Shown here piece after piece: positions 16,222-25,121 of a stretch of 64,000 nucleotides of DNA. The position numbers were made by a program, and so were the translations under genes. How positions within the stretch are numbered: position 1 is the stretch's first letter; each line of letters opens with the position of its first letter. Source of the stretch: Mucilaginibacter sp. KACC 22773 (GTDB lineage: Bacteria; Bacteroidota; Bacteroidia; Sphingobacteriales; Sphingobacteriaceae); contig NZ_CP117883.1 in the NCBI RefSeq assembly GCF_028736215.1, forward strand, positions 1,674,001-1,738,000. Direction: 5' to 3'. Below the pieces are notes generated by a model. It saw only the letters and a program-made list of their open reading frames with translations. It did no database searches and was not told the DNA's origin.

Positions 16222-16536
16222 TAGTAAGTAGCAAGTATCAAGTAGTAAGATTCTTTGATGTGCAGGTGGAGAATTATTTGAAGATTTGAGAATTTGAAGA
16301 TTTGAGAATGAATATTTCTGAACTTTATTTGTCAAATTATTAGACTTCCTTGAATTAAAATTCTGTTCATTCTTAAATTCTGTAAATTCTGATTCAGACA
16401 AAATTTCGCGATAGGAATCGGCGCGGATACCGGCCAACGTGGCTAAGGCCTGTGCAGTATGAGCAAAGAGCCCGGGCCAAGGGCATCGCCATTTTTAGTA
16501 GTAAGTAGTAAGTAGTTAGTATCAAGTAACAAGACT
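16222..16536. repeat. Repeat-filled spacer between a VOC gene and a DUF2683-like gene
   Basis: No gene here. The spacer contains AGTAGTAAGTAGCAAGTATC-type repeats at both ends (16221-16251 and 16496-16533), GATTTGAGAATTTGAA tandem units (16278-16310), and AATTCTGATTCAGACA at 16385-16400, also present at 35029 and 56311. A copy of the GGATACCGGCC element lies at 16408-16490. The AGTTAGTATCAAGTA block recurs inverted before nrdA (about 39528-39560). Confidence 0.7.
16408..16490 (+). repeat. About 80-bp dispersed element (GGATACCGGCC family), copy 1
   Basis: The core GCGGATACCGGCCAACGT is followed by GGCTAAGGCCTGTGCAGTAT, then GAGC and AGCCCGGGCC. Its reverse complement closely matches 21264-21341, and a diverged copy occurs at 56328-56420. 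Confidence 0.7.
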
Positions 16537-16746
16537 TTATTTAGCGGAGCTTAATCGCTTCTTAAATTCTTCCAGACTTACTGTTCTTCCTGCGGCTATG
16601 TCTTCTTGTCCTCTTTGGATGTTCTCTAAAACACCTGGCGGTAAAGCATCTGAAACTACTTGTTCATAGGATATATCAAGCGCCTTAAAGAATGCTATCA
16701 TGATCCTGGCTTGCTGTTCCGTTGGATAAGCGATGTAAGATTTCAT
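16537..16746 (-). CDS. DUF2683-like small protein, possible orphan antitoxin
   Basis: 69 residues. 'MKSYIAYPTEQQARIMIAFFKALDISYEQV' followed by 'IQRGQEDIAAGRTVSLEEFKKRL' is the layout of DUF2683/RelB-like Bacteroidota proteins: a short beta strand, a helix and a charged C-terminal helix that in relatives wraps a RelE-type toxin. No toxin gene adjoins; the neighbouring lipoprotein is unrelated. It is either an orphan antitoxin or has another role. The ATG is well placed and the gene is compact. Confidence 0.75.
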   Translation of the reverse strand: MKSYIAYPTEQQARIMIAFFKALDISYEQVVSDALPPGVLENIQRGQEDIAAGRTVSLEEFKKRLSSAK

Positions 16747-16751
16747 TAAAA

Positions 16752-17141
16752 CTATTTGATTTTTTTGATTATACCATAGCAGGTTTTCATGATAGTACAG
16801 TCGTATTTTCCATCGCCAATAGCTCCTATCACTCCATCAGTTTCATAAGGGCTAATGAGTACAGAATCAGACACGGCTGTATTTTCGGTATAGCAAGGTC
16901 CATCTATCCGAATAGTATCGGCATTATTGATTATAACAATGGTGTTGGCATGGATATGTGCATATCCGCAATATCCCTTGGTATGTAATAAAACTATGCC
17001 TTTTATTGGGTGGTCTAATTTAGAGTATTGCCATTTTTTTTCACACTTACCTAATGCATCGGCCATTTTGCGTATCCGGTGAGTTTCGGAACATCCGAAA
17101 CTTAAAAGCAGAATTACTATTATTAAAAGCCCCTTTTGCAT
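16752..17141 (-). CDS. Hypothetical lipoprotein
   Basis: 129 residues. The N-terminal lipobox 'LLLSFGC' gives lipidation at about Cys17. The mature part has several Cys residues (in 'GKCEKKW', 'GYCGYAH', 'GPCYTEN', 'YDCTIMKTCYG') and the strand-rich sequence 'NTIVIINNADTIRIDG'. No family recognised. It is 5 nt from the DUF2683-like gene downstream, so the two may share a transcript. Confidence 0.78.
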   Translation of the reverse strand: MQKGLLIIVILLLSFGCSETHRIRKMADALGKCEKKWQYSKLDHPIKGIVLLHTKGYCGYAHIHANTIVIINNADTIRIDGPCYTENTAVSDSVLISPYETDGVIGAIGDGKYDCTIMKTCYGIIKKIK

Positions 17142-17165
17142 AGCTAAATATAAGCCGCTTTAAAC

Positions 17166-17202
17166 AAAAAAACACCACCCGAAACCGGATGGTGTTTTTT
17201 TA
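17166..17202 (-). terminator. Terminator of the str operon (after rpsJ)
   Basis: An inverted repeat AACACCACCC / CCGGATGGTGTT with an A-rich left flank gives, on the minus strand, a hairpin followed by a T-run. It lies 36 nt after the rpsJ stop and is the only clear terminator in the operon. Confidence 0.8.
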
Positions 17203-17237
17203 TGTTGTCCCACACCTTTCAGTGGGCCGGGCATCTA

Positions 17238-17543
17238 TCAAACTTTGATTTCAACTTCAACGCCGCTTGGCAACTCAAGCTTCATTAGGGCATCTACAGT
17301 TTTCGAGTTCGAGCTGTAAATGTCTAATAAGCGCTTGTATGAGCATAATTGAAATTGCTCACGTGCCTTTTTGTTTACGTGTGGTGAACGTAAAACGGTG
17401 AAAATTTTCTTTTCGGTTGGTAACGGAAGTGGTCCGCTAACTACAGCGCCTGTTGGCTTTACTGTTTTTACGATTTTCTCGGCAGATTTATCTACCAGGT
17501 TGTAATCGTAAGATTTTAATTTGATCCTGATTCTTTGGCTCAT
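17238..17543 (-). CDS. rpsJ: 30S ribosomal protein S10
   Basis: 101 residues, standard for S10. '[25 protein letters not shown]', 'GPLPLPTEK' and '[14 protein letters not shown]' are diagnostic. S10 is part of the 30S head and, as NusE, of antitermination complexes. Here it is the last gene of the rpsL-rpsG-fusA-rpsJ operon, separated from fusA by 135 bp of AT-rich self-complementary spacer. Confidence 0.98.
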   Translation of the reverse strand: MSQRIRIKLKSYDYNLVDKSAEKIVKTVKPTGAVVSGPLPLPTEKKIFTVLRSPHVNKKAREQFQLCSYKRLLDIYSSNSKTVDALMKLELPSGVEVEIKV

Positions 17544-17582
17544 GTTGTTGTTTAATTTGATTACCCTAAGAGCTATTTATTA

Positions 17583-17678
17583 GAGTAATTGATTTATTTA
17601 TTGAGTGAATTAGTGAGTTAGCGATTTAGTGAATTATAAAAATCACTCATTCACTAAATCACCAATTCACTAATTGAT
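17583..17678. repeat. AT-rich self-complementary spacer between fusA and rpsJ
   Basis: Units like AGTGAATTAGTGAGTTAG (plus-strand reading) are followed by the inverted set TCATTCACTAAATCACCAAT. RNA from either strand could fold back into a long imperfect hairpin. The sequence type is the same as in the fusA-rpsG spacer. Confidence 0.65.
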
Positions 17679-19790
17679 TTATGCATTTGCAGCAGCTTTT
17701 TTGCCTTTTACTTTGGCAACTACTTCTTCCTGTACGTTACGTGGTGCTTCAGCATAGTGATCAAACTCCATGGTTGAAGTAGCACGGCCAGATGTGATGG
17801 TACGTAACTGGGTTACATAACCAAACATTTCTGAAAGTGGTACAGTAGCTTTAATTACCTGTGCACCTGCACGTGAATCCATACCTAACAGCTGGCCACG
17901 ACGACGGTTCATATCACCGATTACATCACCCATGTTTTCTTCAGGGGTAAGGATCTCGATTTTCATGATAGGCTCCAGCAATACTGGTTTACACCTTGGC
18001 AATGCCTCACGGTAAGCCATCTTAGCTGCTAACTCGAAAGATAGCGCATCTGAATCGACCGCGTGGAACGAACCATCAATTAAACGTACTTTTAAGCTGG
18101 TTAACGGGAAGCCGGCTAATACACCGTTTGCCATTGAAGCAGCAAAGCCTTTTTCAACAGATGGGATAAACTCGCGTGGGATTGCACCACCGCTAATTTC
18201 GTTCACAAACTGTAAACCTTCTTTACCTTCATCATTAGGTGAAAGTATAACCTGGATATCGGCAAATTTACCACGACCACCGGTTTGTTTCTTGTAAGTT
18301 TCGCGGTGCTGAACACTGCCTGTGATTGCTTCTTTGTAAGCAACCTGTGGCGCGCCCTGGTTAACCTCTACCTTAAACTCACGTTTCAAACGGTCCATGA
18401 TGATATCTAAGTGAAGCTCGCCCATACCGCTAATAACGGTTTGACCGGTTTCTTCGTCAGATTTTACGTGGAAGGTTGGATCCTCTTCAGATAATTTACC
18501 TAAAGCGATACCTAATTTATCAACATCGGCCTGAGTTTTAGGCTCAATAGCCAAACCGATAACCGGCTCAGGGAATTGCATCGATTCAAGGATGATCGGG
18601 TGTTTCTCGTCGCACAGGGTATCGCCTGTTTTAATATCTTTAAAGCCTACTACCGCAGCAATATCACCTGCACCTACGTTAGGGATAGGGTTTTGCTTGT
18701 TAGCATGCATCTGGAATATACGTGATATACGCTCTTTGTTATCTGAACGCATGTTGTGTACATATGAACCAGCCTCAAGGTTACCAGAGTATACGCGGAT
18801 AAAGCACAAACGACCTACGAAAGGATCTGTCGCAATTTTAAACGCTAATGCTGCAAATGGTTCTTTTTCAGATGGTTTACGTAAAATCTCTTCGCCTGTA
18901 TCAGGATGATGGCCTATGATACCTTCAACATCCATTGGTGAAGGCAACAATTCCATCACGTAATCAAGCATAGTTTGTACACCTTTGTTTTTGAAAGATG
19001 AACCGCAAACCATAGGCACAATTTTAGCATCTAACACTGCTTTACGCAATGCATCCAAAATTTCGCGCTCGGTAATTGATTCAGGCGCCTCAAAGAATTT
19101 CTCCATTAAGGTTTCATCGTAATCAGCAACTGATTCCAATAATTTCTCTCTCCACTCGGTAGCTTCCTCAATCATATCCTCTGGGATAGGCACTTCGGTA
19201 AAGGTCATACCTTTATCATGCTCATTCCAAACAATACCTCTCCAGTTAATTAAGTCAACCACACCCTGAAATTTCTCTTCAGAACCAATTGGCAATTGCA
19301 AAGGCACGGCGTTGCTGCCTAACATGCTTTTTACTTGTTTTACAACATTTAAAAAGTCGGCACCGCTACGGTCCATTTTATTAACGAAACCTATACGGGC
19401 AACGTTATAATTGTTTGCAAGCCTCCAGTTGGTTTCTGATTGTGGTTCAACACCATCAACAGCGCTGAAAAGGAACACCAAACCATCCAATACACGCAGT
19501 GAGCGGTTTACCTCAACGGTAAAATCCACGTGGCCCGGTGTATCAATAATGTTGATATGGTATTTTTTTCCCCTGTAGTTCCAGTTAACTGTTGTAGCAG
19601 CAGATGTAATGGTAATACCACGTTCCTGCTCTTGAGCCATCCAGTCCATGGTAGCTGCACCTTCGTGTACCTCACCAATTTTGTGGCTTACACCAGCATA
19701 GTAAAGTATACGCTCGGTAGTGGTAGTTTTACCGGCATCAATGTGAGCGGCAATACCTATATTTCTTGTAAATCTTAGATCTCTTGACAT
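17679..19790 (-). CDS. fusA: Elongation factor G
   Basis: 703 residues, normal EF-G length. This GTPase translocates tRNA and mRNA on the ribosome. G-motifs are visible: 'AHIDAGKTT' (15-23), 'DTPGH' (83-87) and 'NKMD' (137-140). Switch I contains 'EQERGITI'. Domain IV and V sequences such as '[13 protein letters not shown]' and '[12 protein letters not shown]' are intact. It is third in the str operon, with long AT-rich spacers on both sides rather than the short gaps usual for this operon. Confidence 0.99.
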   Translation of the reverse strand: MSRDLRFTRNIGIAAHIDAGKTTTTERILYYAGVSHKIGEVHEGAATMDWMAQEQERGITITSAATTVNWNYRGKKYHINIIDTPGHVDFTVEVNRSLRVLDGLVFLFSAVDGVEPQSETNWRLANNYNVARIGFVNKMDRSGADFLNVVKQVKSMLGSNAVPLQLPIGSEEKFQGVVDLINWRGIVWNEHDKGMTFTEVPIPEDMIEEATEWREKLLESVADYDETLMEKFFEAPESITEREILDALRKAVLDAKIVPMVCGSSFKNKGVQTMLDYVMELLPSPMDVEGIIGHHPDTGEEILRKPSEKEPFAALAFKIATDPFVGRLCFIRVYSGNLEAGSYVHNMRSDNKERISRIFQMHANKQNPIPNVGAGDIAAVVGFKDIKTGDTLCDEKHPIILESMQFPEPVIGLAIEPKTQADVDKLGIALGKLSEEDPTFHVKSDEETGQTVISGMGELHLDIIMDRLKREFKVEVNQGAPQVAYKEAITGSVQHRETYKKQTGGRGKFADIQVILSPNDEGKEGLQFVNEISGGAIPREFIPSVEKGFAASMANGVLAGFPLTSLKVRLIDGSFHAVDSDALSFELAAKMAYREALPRCKPVLLEPIMKIEILTPEENMGDVIGDMNRRRGQLLGMDSRAGAQVIKATVPLSEMFGYVTQLRTITSGRATSTMEFDHYAEAPRNVQEEVVAKVKGKKAAANA

Positions 19791-19797
19791 GGTAATT

Positions 19798-19949
19798 ATT
19801 GAGTTATTGATTTATTGAATTAGTGATTTAATTGAATTTCACTAATTAAGTCATTCACTTATATTTTTAGAAAGTGATTGGCGAAATAATGAATTACTGA
19901 TTAGCATAATGTTATCTAATCAATAATTCACTAATTCAATAATTCACTA
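19798..19949. repeat. AT-rich self-complementary spacer between rpsG and fusA
   Basis: TTGAATTAGTGATTTAATTG-type units on the left are answered by ATTCACTAATTCAATAATTC units on the right. This gives a fold-back structure about 150 bp long inside an essential operon. No promoter box was recognised. Confidence 0.65.
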
Positions 19950-19950
19950 A

Positions 19951-20418
19951 TTAGAATCTAAAGTGTGAGAACGCTTTGTTGGCTTCAGCCATTTTGTGCG
20001 TATCCTCTTTCTTTTTAACTGCTGCACCTTCACCTTTAGCTGCTGATATTATCTCGCCGGCTAATTTCTCCATCATGGTTTTTTCACCACGACGACGGGC
20101 ATAGCTGATTAACCATTTCATACCTAAAGCGATTTTACGCTCCGGACGAACTTCGGTTGGTACCTGGAAGTTAGCACCACCAACACGACGGCTTTTAACT
20201 TCAACTGCAGGCATAACATTGTTTAAAGCCTTTTTCCAGGTTTCTAAACCGCTTTCGCTGGTTTTCTTTTCAACAATATCAACTGCGTTATAAAATATAG
20301 CGTATGCGGTAGATTTTTTACCATCATACATCATGTTATTTACGAACCTTGTAACCAGGGTATCATTAAACCTTGGATCAGGAAGGATAATTCTCTTTTT
20401 TGGTTTTGACTTTCTCAT
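19951..20418 (-). CDS. rpsG: 30S ribosomal protein S7
   Basis: 155 residues. '[24 protein letters not shown]', '[19 protein letters not shown]' and '[17 protein letters not shown]' identify S7, which nucleates assembly of the 30S head. It starts 19 nt after rpsL and is clearly co-transcribed with it. Nothing unusual. Confidence 0.98.
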   Translation of the reverse strand: MRKSKPKKRIILPDPRFNDTLVTRFVNNMMYDGKKSTAYAIFYNAVDIVEKKTSESGLETWKKALNNVMPAVEVKSRRVGGANFQVPTEVRPERKIALGMKWLISYARRRGEKTMMEKLAGEIISAAKGEGAAVKKKEDTHKMAEANKAFSHFRF

Positions 20419-20437
20419 TGCTTTCTATCCTCCTTAA

Positions 20438-20860
20438 TTATTTTTTCTTCTTAGCTGGTGCGCCCTTAGTAGGTGCAGCTACCTGACCTGGTTTAGGACG
20501 TTTTGTTCCGTATTTACTACGACGTTGGTTACGGCCGGCAACACCTGATGTATCCAATGCACCACGGATGATGTGGTAACGTACACCTGGTAAATCCTTA
20601 ACACGACCACCGCGGATCAAAACAATAGAGTGCTCCTGTAAGTTGTGACCTTCACCTGGTATGTAAGCATTTACTTCTTTACCGTTGGTTAAGCGCACAC
20701 GGGCAACTTTACGCATTGCTGAGTTTGGTTTTTTAGGGGTAGTGGTATACACGCGTGTGCATACTCCTCTTCGCTGTGGACAGCTGTCCAACGCTGGCGA
20801 CTTACTCTTGTCAACCAGAGCTACTCTACCTTTTCTAACTAATTGCTGAATAGTAGGCAT
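20438..20860 (-). CDS. rpsL: 30S ribosomal protein S12
   Basis: 140 residues. '[20 protein letters not shown]', '[13 protein letters not shown]' and '[17 protein letters not shown]' are the conserved decoding-centre segments, including the Lys residues of streptomycin fame. A Pro/Lys-rich tail ends the protein. It is the first gene of the operon, with a complete -33/-7 promoter upstream. Confidence 0.98.
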   Translation of the reverse strand: MPTIQQLVRKGRVALVDKSKSPALDSCPQRRGVCTRVYTTTPKKPNSAMRKVARVRLTNGKEVNAYIPGEGHNLQEHSIVLIRGGRVKDLPGVRYHIIRGALDTSGVAGRNQRRSKYGTKRPKPGQVAAPTKGAPAKKKK

Positions 20861-20905
20861 TTTTTCCTTTTTGTATTTACAGTTTTATCCTTATTTTAAG
20901 GACTG

Positions 20906-20935
20906 CAAAGGTACGGAGTATTTTTTGATTTTCAA
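20906..20935 (-). promoter_or_regulatory. rpsL: Promoter of the str operon
   Basis: On the minus strand TTG (20933-20935), 19 bp, then TACCTTTG (20906-20913): a textbook Bacteroidota -33/-7 pair. The -7 box is followed by CAGTCC, the same as at rpsA. The expected leader is about 40 nt. Confidence 0.75.
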
Positions 20936-21140
20936 GGGATTGGGTAGAAAAAGTTTTGTAAAGGGTTGGTTTGGTGGATGGAAGGGGCGTTGGGTGGGTA
21001 ATTGATTGATAATTTAGGCGTTATGGGGAGTTATTGAAAACGCTATTCGAAGCATCGTCATGGCGAGTACCCATCTGGTAAAACCTTGAAAAATCGTAGT
21101 GAAGAGCAATAGATATAGTTAATCAAATGGCTTAAACTAC

Positions 21141-21167
21141 CGTCATTGCGAGGAACGAAGCAATCCC
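21141..21167 (+). repeat. Half copy of the TCATTGCGAGG element
   Basis: CGTCATTGCGAGGAACGAAG followed by CAATCCC matches the left arm of the palindromic family. No complementary right arm follows within 150 bp, so this copy is truncated. Confidence 0.7.
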
Positions 21168-21263
21168 CGATGTACAGAGACAGTTACTAAGTTGATTAAT
21201 GTTTACTGTTATATTTAAAATGATATAGGGAGAAAAAGCCCTTTATCTAAATAATGGCAATAC

Positions 21264-21341
21264 CTTCGGCCCGCGCTGTTTGTTCATACTGCACCGGCCT
21301 TAGCCACATTGGCCGGTATCCACGTCCATCGCTATTGCGGG
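21264..21341 (-). repeat. About 80-bp dispersed element (GGATACCGGCC family), copy 2, inverted
   Basis: TTCATACTGCACCGGCCTTA then GCCACATTGGCCGGTATCC is the near-exact reverse complement of the core at 16408-16490, with few differences. Confidence 0.75.
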
Positions 21342-21454
21342 CTTGGGAAAAAAAATAGTAAATAGTCAGATGACAAACTTTACACAATTTAAGGCTCTAA
21401 CTCGGGTAGAAACCTTTCTTGCACATATAGAATGGTCGCCACTGCTAATAATGT

Positions 21455-22192
21455 CTAACCTATTGGTGGTGGAGGTGGCAGGCTGACGCTAATGTTGGTA
21501 ATACCACTTCCATAATATTTTTCTCCCCTGAAAAATCTCACCGGATTTAGTTCAAATGACGCATCAAACAAAGCACTGTGAATGCTACATTGGTCCGTGT
21601 AGCTATACGGAGTTTGTAACCCTTTTACTAAATCTAACGACACTCTTATCGGAACGAATTTGTATCCAGGGTATTGCTCGGCTATTGCAGTCTGCAGATA
21701 ATTAAATTCGATTTTGAATTCGCTATAGGGTGATTCGGTAATAACATTTATTGAGCGATAGCCAGGTTCCGAGGGCATTTCCTTGTCTTTGATAAAAGTC
21801 TCATCCATTCCGTAAACAGTAAAAAAATCTGCAACCTGACTAACCGAAAAAAACAGCCTCTTAACCCTCCGAAAGGTCATGTCTTCATACTCTTCTAAAA
21901 TCAATTCACCGCTGAAACATGTATCGAAAGGCCCACTACAGTTGCGGATACTTTTTTTTGACTTAGCGCGTAACTTTTTTAAAAAAATTATCCACGGCTG
22001 ATAATACTGTTTATGGTTATTTGTTCTATTCTCAAAATTCTGCATCAAAAGCACTATTTTAGGGTGCTGCTTATACTCGATAGTATTCTTATTCAATCCA
22101 ACTGGATAAATCTGATTTATGGAGTACTTAATTTGTTCATGTAGTAAAAAACCAGTAAGCATATCTGAAGAGGTGATTGTTGAATAGTTCAT
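21455..22192 (-). CDS. Hypothetical protein
   Basis: 245 residues. No family recognised, no signal peptide and no membrane segment. It is rich in Lys, Tyr, Ser and Asn, with the basic stretch 'FLKKLRAKSKKSIRN' at about residues 70-84 and a Pro-run at the C-terminus ('SLPPPPPIG'). Codon use is more AT-rich than the neighbouring str operon, which suggests accessory origin. It is isolated between repeat-bearing spacers. Confidence 0.75.
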   Translation of the reverse strand: MNYSTITSSDMLTGFLLHEQIKYSINQIYPVGLNKNTIEYKQHPKIVLLMQNFENRTNNHKQYYQPWIIFLKKLRAKSKKSIRNCSGPFDTCFSGELILEEYEDMTFRRVKRLFFSVSQVADFFTVYGMDETFIKDKEMPSEPGYRSINVITESPYSEFKIEFNYLQTAIAEQYPGYKFVPIRVSLDLVKGLQTPYSYTDQCSIHSALFDASFELNPVRFFRGEKYYGSGITNISVSLPPPPPIG

Positions 22193-22282
22193 TTACAGGC
22201 AAAATGCGGATTTATAATTATATTGTATTTTAATTGAAACATGGGGGCGTTATCCCCCCATCCACAAAAATAAACAAACAAA

Positions 22283-22300
22283 GCGGTGATTACTCACCGC
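22283..22300 (-). terminator. Terminator of the small His-rich lipoprotein gene
   Basis: GCGGTGA / TCACCGC with a 4-nt loop, followed on the minus strand by TTTGTTTGTTTATTTTTG. It is 49 nt after the stop of the gene ending at 22349. Confidence 0.75.
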
Positions 22301-22348
22301 CTTGCCATCAATCACTCACAAACAATCACTCAAAACAATCTTTTTATA

Positions 22349-22537
22349 TTAGTAATGGTCATAGCCACCATGGTTGTAATCATGGTCGTGGCCACGTCCG
22401 TGGTCGTCATGATCGCGGTAGCGGTACCTGTCATGATGATAACCTCTTCCATATCCATCGCGTACCACACAACCAGATGATACCGATACAACAACTGCTG
22501 ATATTAATAGTGCAAATGCAACAAATCTCTTTTTCAT
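22349..22537 (-). CDS. Small His/Asp/Tyr/Gly-rich lipoprotein
   Basis: 62 residues. An N-terminal lipoprotein signal ends in 'VSSGC' (Cys23). The mature 39 residues are almost only His, Asp, Gly, Tyr and Arg, in tandem-like 'HDRYRYRDHDDHGRGHDHD' composition. Such sequence often binds divalent metals or stays unstructured; a metal-buffering role at the envelope is inference. A hairpin terminator follows, supporting a real transcription unit. The low-complexity part may expand by slippage. Confidence 0.78.
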   Translation of the reverse strand: MKKRFVAFALLISAVVVSVSSGCVVRDGYGRGYHHDRYRYRDHDDHGRGHDHDYNHGGYDHY

Positions 22538-22628
22538 GGTGTTTAATTTTAATGGTACTTGTTAATTAAACAACGTACATATATATGACGATTTGTTTTT
22601 GAAAAGGATTAACCGGGGTGGCATTTTA

Positions 22629-22751
22629 TTAAAAAACCGCGTCAATGATCTGCTGGTAATAGGGCGATTCGGGCATGGCAAACTCTTTGGCTTTCAGCCT
22701 CCGGGTTTTATAATCGGCCAGCTTGCCTGTGTTTTTGTAGCAGGTTGCCAT
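22629..22751 (-). pseudogene. Probable C-terminal remnant of a TPR-like protein
   Basis: A 40-codon open frame from an ATG (22749-22751) to TAA reads 'MATCYKNTGKLADYKTRRLK' and onward to 'SPYYQQIIDAVF'. The 'ATCYKNTGKLADYKTRRLKAKEF' part resembles a tetratricopeptide helix pair at the end of a longer protein. A stop lies in frame just upstream, so only the tail survives. It could also be a small gene; no ribosome-binding signal is seen. Confidence 0.35.
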
Positions 22752-22981
22752 GTTAAAAGCCTACCTTGTTTTTATTACCTGATACTGGTTAAATGATTGA
22801 GGTACCGAAGAGACTTGTGTTGGCCAACAACAGGCGCAAATATTTGGATGCGCCTAAATTGCGCTATCAGTTTAGTGTTAACCGTGATTAAATATAAAAT
22901 ACTGATTATTAAATATTTATAAAAAATATATCTAAAATGTGTTAAGTTATGTTAACCCAATTAGATGCGTTTGCACTGCAA

Positions 22982-23015
22982 AAAAGCCTCCAACTCGTTA
23001 CAGTCAAAGGCTTTT
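22982..23015 (-). terminator. Terminator of the 40-residue lipoprotein gene
   Basis: AAAAGCCT and AGGCTTTT arms around an 18-nt loop. On the minus strand the hairpin is followed by TTTTTTG, directly after the stop of the micro-lipoprotein. Confidence 0.7.
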
Positions 23016-23019
23016 CTTA

Positions 23020-23142
23020 TTATGGCGCTGCGGGTTTTGGCGGCGTTGGCGGATGCGGCATGTTCCTTGGCGGAGCGCAGCTTGTAGCTAAGGTGGCAAC
23101 CATTGCTGCAAGCAACAGTATGCCGGTGAATTTCTTTTTCAT
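23020..23142 (-). CDS. Micro-lipoprotein (40 residues, Pro-rich)
   Basis: The sequence from the ATG at 23140-23142 begins 'MKKKFTGILLLAAMVATLAT' and continues 'SCAPPRNMPHPPTPPKPAAP'. It has a basic start, a hydrophobic core and a lipobox 'LATSC' (Cys22), then an 18-residue Pro-rich tail. A good terminator follows the stop. This is a complete, plausible small lipoprotein transcription unit, divergent from the DUF885 gene. Function unknown; it resembles lysis-peptide-like or surface-spacer lipoproteins only in size. Confidence 0.7.
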   Translation of the reverse strand: MKKKFTGILLLAAMVATLATSCAPPRNMPHPPTPPKPAAP

Positions 23143-23226
23143 AGTGGTATGTTTTATAGTTATAATATAAGTTGGCTGTTATTTGTTTTCAAAACCATTA
23201 ACTTAGGTTTTTACAATACAGTCATC

Positions 23227-24987
23227 ATGAAAAAAATATCCTTACTGATTATTCCTTTTTGCATCCTTGCCGGTTGCAAGCCTAAGCCCGCAGCCAATAA
23301 TAGCGATGCGTTATCCGGCGATGCTGCCTTCCAAAAAACAGCCGACGACTACCTCGACGGTTACCTGGCCTGGCGACCGGCCAATGGCGTTGCCCTTGGG
23401 TATCACCAATATGATGGTAAGGTTACCGATATCAGTAAGGCCTCTATCGAAAAAGAACTGGCGCGGTTAAAAGATTTTGATGCTAAACTGAACTCTGCCG
23501 ATACGGCATCCTTTAGCCCCAAAACATTTTACGATTACCGCATTTTACGCTCGGCCATTAAACAGGAACTCTGGACTTTTGAAGACCTGGGTACTTTTAC
23601 TAAAAACCCCATGACCTATGCCGGCGCGGTTGATGTGAGTATTTATATAAAGCGCAATTTTGCACCGATAGCGGATAGGGTAAAATCTATCATCGCGATA
23701 GAAAAACAGGCCCCTAAAATGATGGCCGATGCCAAACTAAACCTGAACTATACCCTGGCGAAGCCGTACGTTGAAACCGCCATCCAGATAGCGGAAGGCT
23801 CGGCTGCTTTTTTAGGCGGCGACTTGAAGGTTGCACTAAAAGATGTGAAGAACGATACACTGATGAAAACCTTTAACAAGGTTAACGCGGCTGCTATAGC
23901 AGCAGTAAATGATTTTGCCGCTTATCTGAAAAAAGTAAAATTGCCCAAGGCCAATAACAAATACGCCATAGGTACAGCCAGCTACCAAAAAATGCTGTTA
24001 TACAGTGAAGGGATAAAACTTACACCCGATAAGATATTGGAAATTGGCCTGGCCCAGTTAAAAAAAGAACAGGATTCGTTTAATGCCGCGGCCAAGATCA
24101 TCAATCCCAGTAAAAAACCGGTTGATGTATACCACGACCTGCAAAAAGATCATCCTACGGCCGAAAGCCTGATCCCGGATGCCAAAAAGAACCTGGAGCA
24201 GATTCGCCAGTTTTTGATAGATAAAAACATCGTGACCATGCCATCGCAGGTGCGGGTTAAGGTGGAGGAAACACCGCAATACGCCCGCGCTACAGGTACC
24301 GCATCAATGGATACGCCTGGCCCGTTTGAAACTACTGCCACCGAGGCCTATTATTATATAACCCCTGTAGACCCTAAATGGACGGCCCAGCAAAAAGAAG
24401 ACTGGTTAAAACAGTTTGACTATTACACTACCGACAATGTAACCATCCACGAAGCCTACCCGGGCCATTATACCCAGTTTTTGCACCTGAATGCATCATC
24501 GGCAACCAAAATTGAAAAGATCTTCGGTAGCTATGCCTTTGTGGAAGGCTGGGCCCATTATTGCGAAAAAATGATGGCCGATGAAGGCTACGGCCACAAT
24601 GGCGACACGGTAAAGGCAGCCAAATACCGCCTGGCACAATCGGGCGATGCCTTGCTGAGGCTTTGCCGCTTATGTGTATCCATCAAAACCCATACCCAGG
24701 GCATGAATGTAGATGAGGCCACCAAATTTTTCATGAACAACTGGTACCAGGGCGATAAACCATCGAGGCAGGAGGCCATACGCGGCACCTTCGATCCAGG
24801 CTACCTGTTTTACACCATTGGCAAGCTGGAGATCCTGAAACTACGCGATGATTACCAAAAACAGGAAGGCGCCGCTTTCTCCCTCAAAAAATTCCATGAT
24901 GCAGTACTTGACCACGGCATGCCGCAAATTGGCATGCTAAGAGAAATTATGCTGAAAGACAAAAGCACCTGGGGCGATGTGCTTTAA
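23227..24987 (+). CDS. DUF885 family lipoprotein, putative metallopeptidase-like
   Basis: 586 residues from the ATG at 23227 (signal 'MKKISLLIIPFCILAGC', lipidated Cys17); the frame extends upstream but without a signal peptide. The DUF885 hallmark 'HEAYPGHY' (His408-His414) resembles an HExxH-type metal site with a second His. 'EGWAHYCEKMM' and 'RGTFDPGYLFYTIGKLEI' are further conserved blocks. DUF885 proteins are considered zinc-dependent carboxypeptidase-like by fold, with no settled substrate. It is probably anchored in the envelope. It converges with leuS on a shared terminator. Confidence 0.93.
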   Translation: MKKISLLIIPFCILAGCKPKPAANNSDALSGDAAFQKTADDYLDGYLAWRPANGVALGYHQYDGKVTDISKASIEKELARLKDFDAKLNSADTASFSPKTFYDYRILRSAIKQELWTFEDLGTFTKNPMTYAGAVDVSIYIKRNFAPIADRVKSIIAIEKQAPKMMADAKLNLNYTLAKPYVETAIQIAEGSAAFLGGDLKVALKDVKNDTLMKTFNKVNAAAIAAVNDFAAYLKKVKLPKANNKYAIGTASYQKMLLYSEGIKLTPDKILEIGLAQLKKEQDSFNAAAKIINPSKKPVDVYHDLQKDHPTAESLIPDAKKNLEQIRQFLIDKNIVTMPSQVRVKVEETPQYARATGTASMDTPGPFETTATEAYYYITPVDPKWTAQQKEDWLKQFDYYTTDNVTIHEAYPGHYTQFLHLNASSATKIEKIFGSYAFVEGWAHYCEKMMADEGYGHNGDTVKAAKYRLAQSGDALLRLCRLCVSIKTHTQGMNVDEATKFFMNNWYQGDKPSRQEAIRGTFDPGYLFYTIGKLEILKLRDDYQKQEGAAFSLKKFHDAVLDHGMPQIGMLREIMLKDKSTWGDVL

Positions 24988-25008
24988 GAGGCTGGATGCC
25001 TTTTAATA

Positions 25009-25056
25009 AAAAAGAGAATGTCATCGTAGCCGAAGCCGCGATGACATTCTCTTTTT
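25009..25056. terminator. Bidirectional terminator between the DUF885 gene and leuS
   Basis: A perfect stem of at least 14 bp (AGAGAATGTCATCG / CGATGACATTCTCT) extended by A/T pairs on both ends, with a 12-nt loop. The A-run on the left and T-run on the right make it work in both directions. Confidence 0.9.
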
Positions 25057-25075
25057 ATTCTCATTTTTTTTCATC

Positions 25076-25111
25076 ATCTGCACATCTGAAATTTGCACAT
25101 CTGCACATCCA
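25076..25111. repeat. CACATCTG-type short repeats at the leuS 3' end
   Basis: ATCTGCACATCTGAAATTTG then CACATCTGCACATCC. The same wording fills the rlmH-CDF spacer at 49764-49985, so it is a dispersed repeat with 8-nt units. Confidence 0.65.
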
Positions 25112-25121
25112 AAGCGGGGAC

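Larger units (their letters stand above)
20936..21454. other. Gene-free spacer with two repeat fragments
   Basis: About 520 bp without a supportable ORF on either strand. It holds a single arm of the TCATTGCGAGG element (21141-21167) and an inverted copy of the GGATACCGGCC element (21264-21341). The rest shows no recognised signal. It lies between the str operon promoter and the 3' end of a hypothetical gene. Confidence 0.7.
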
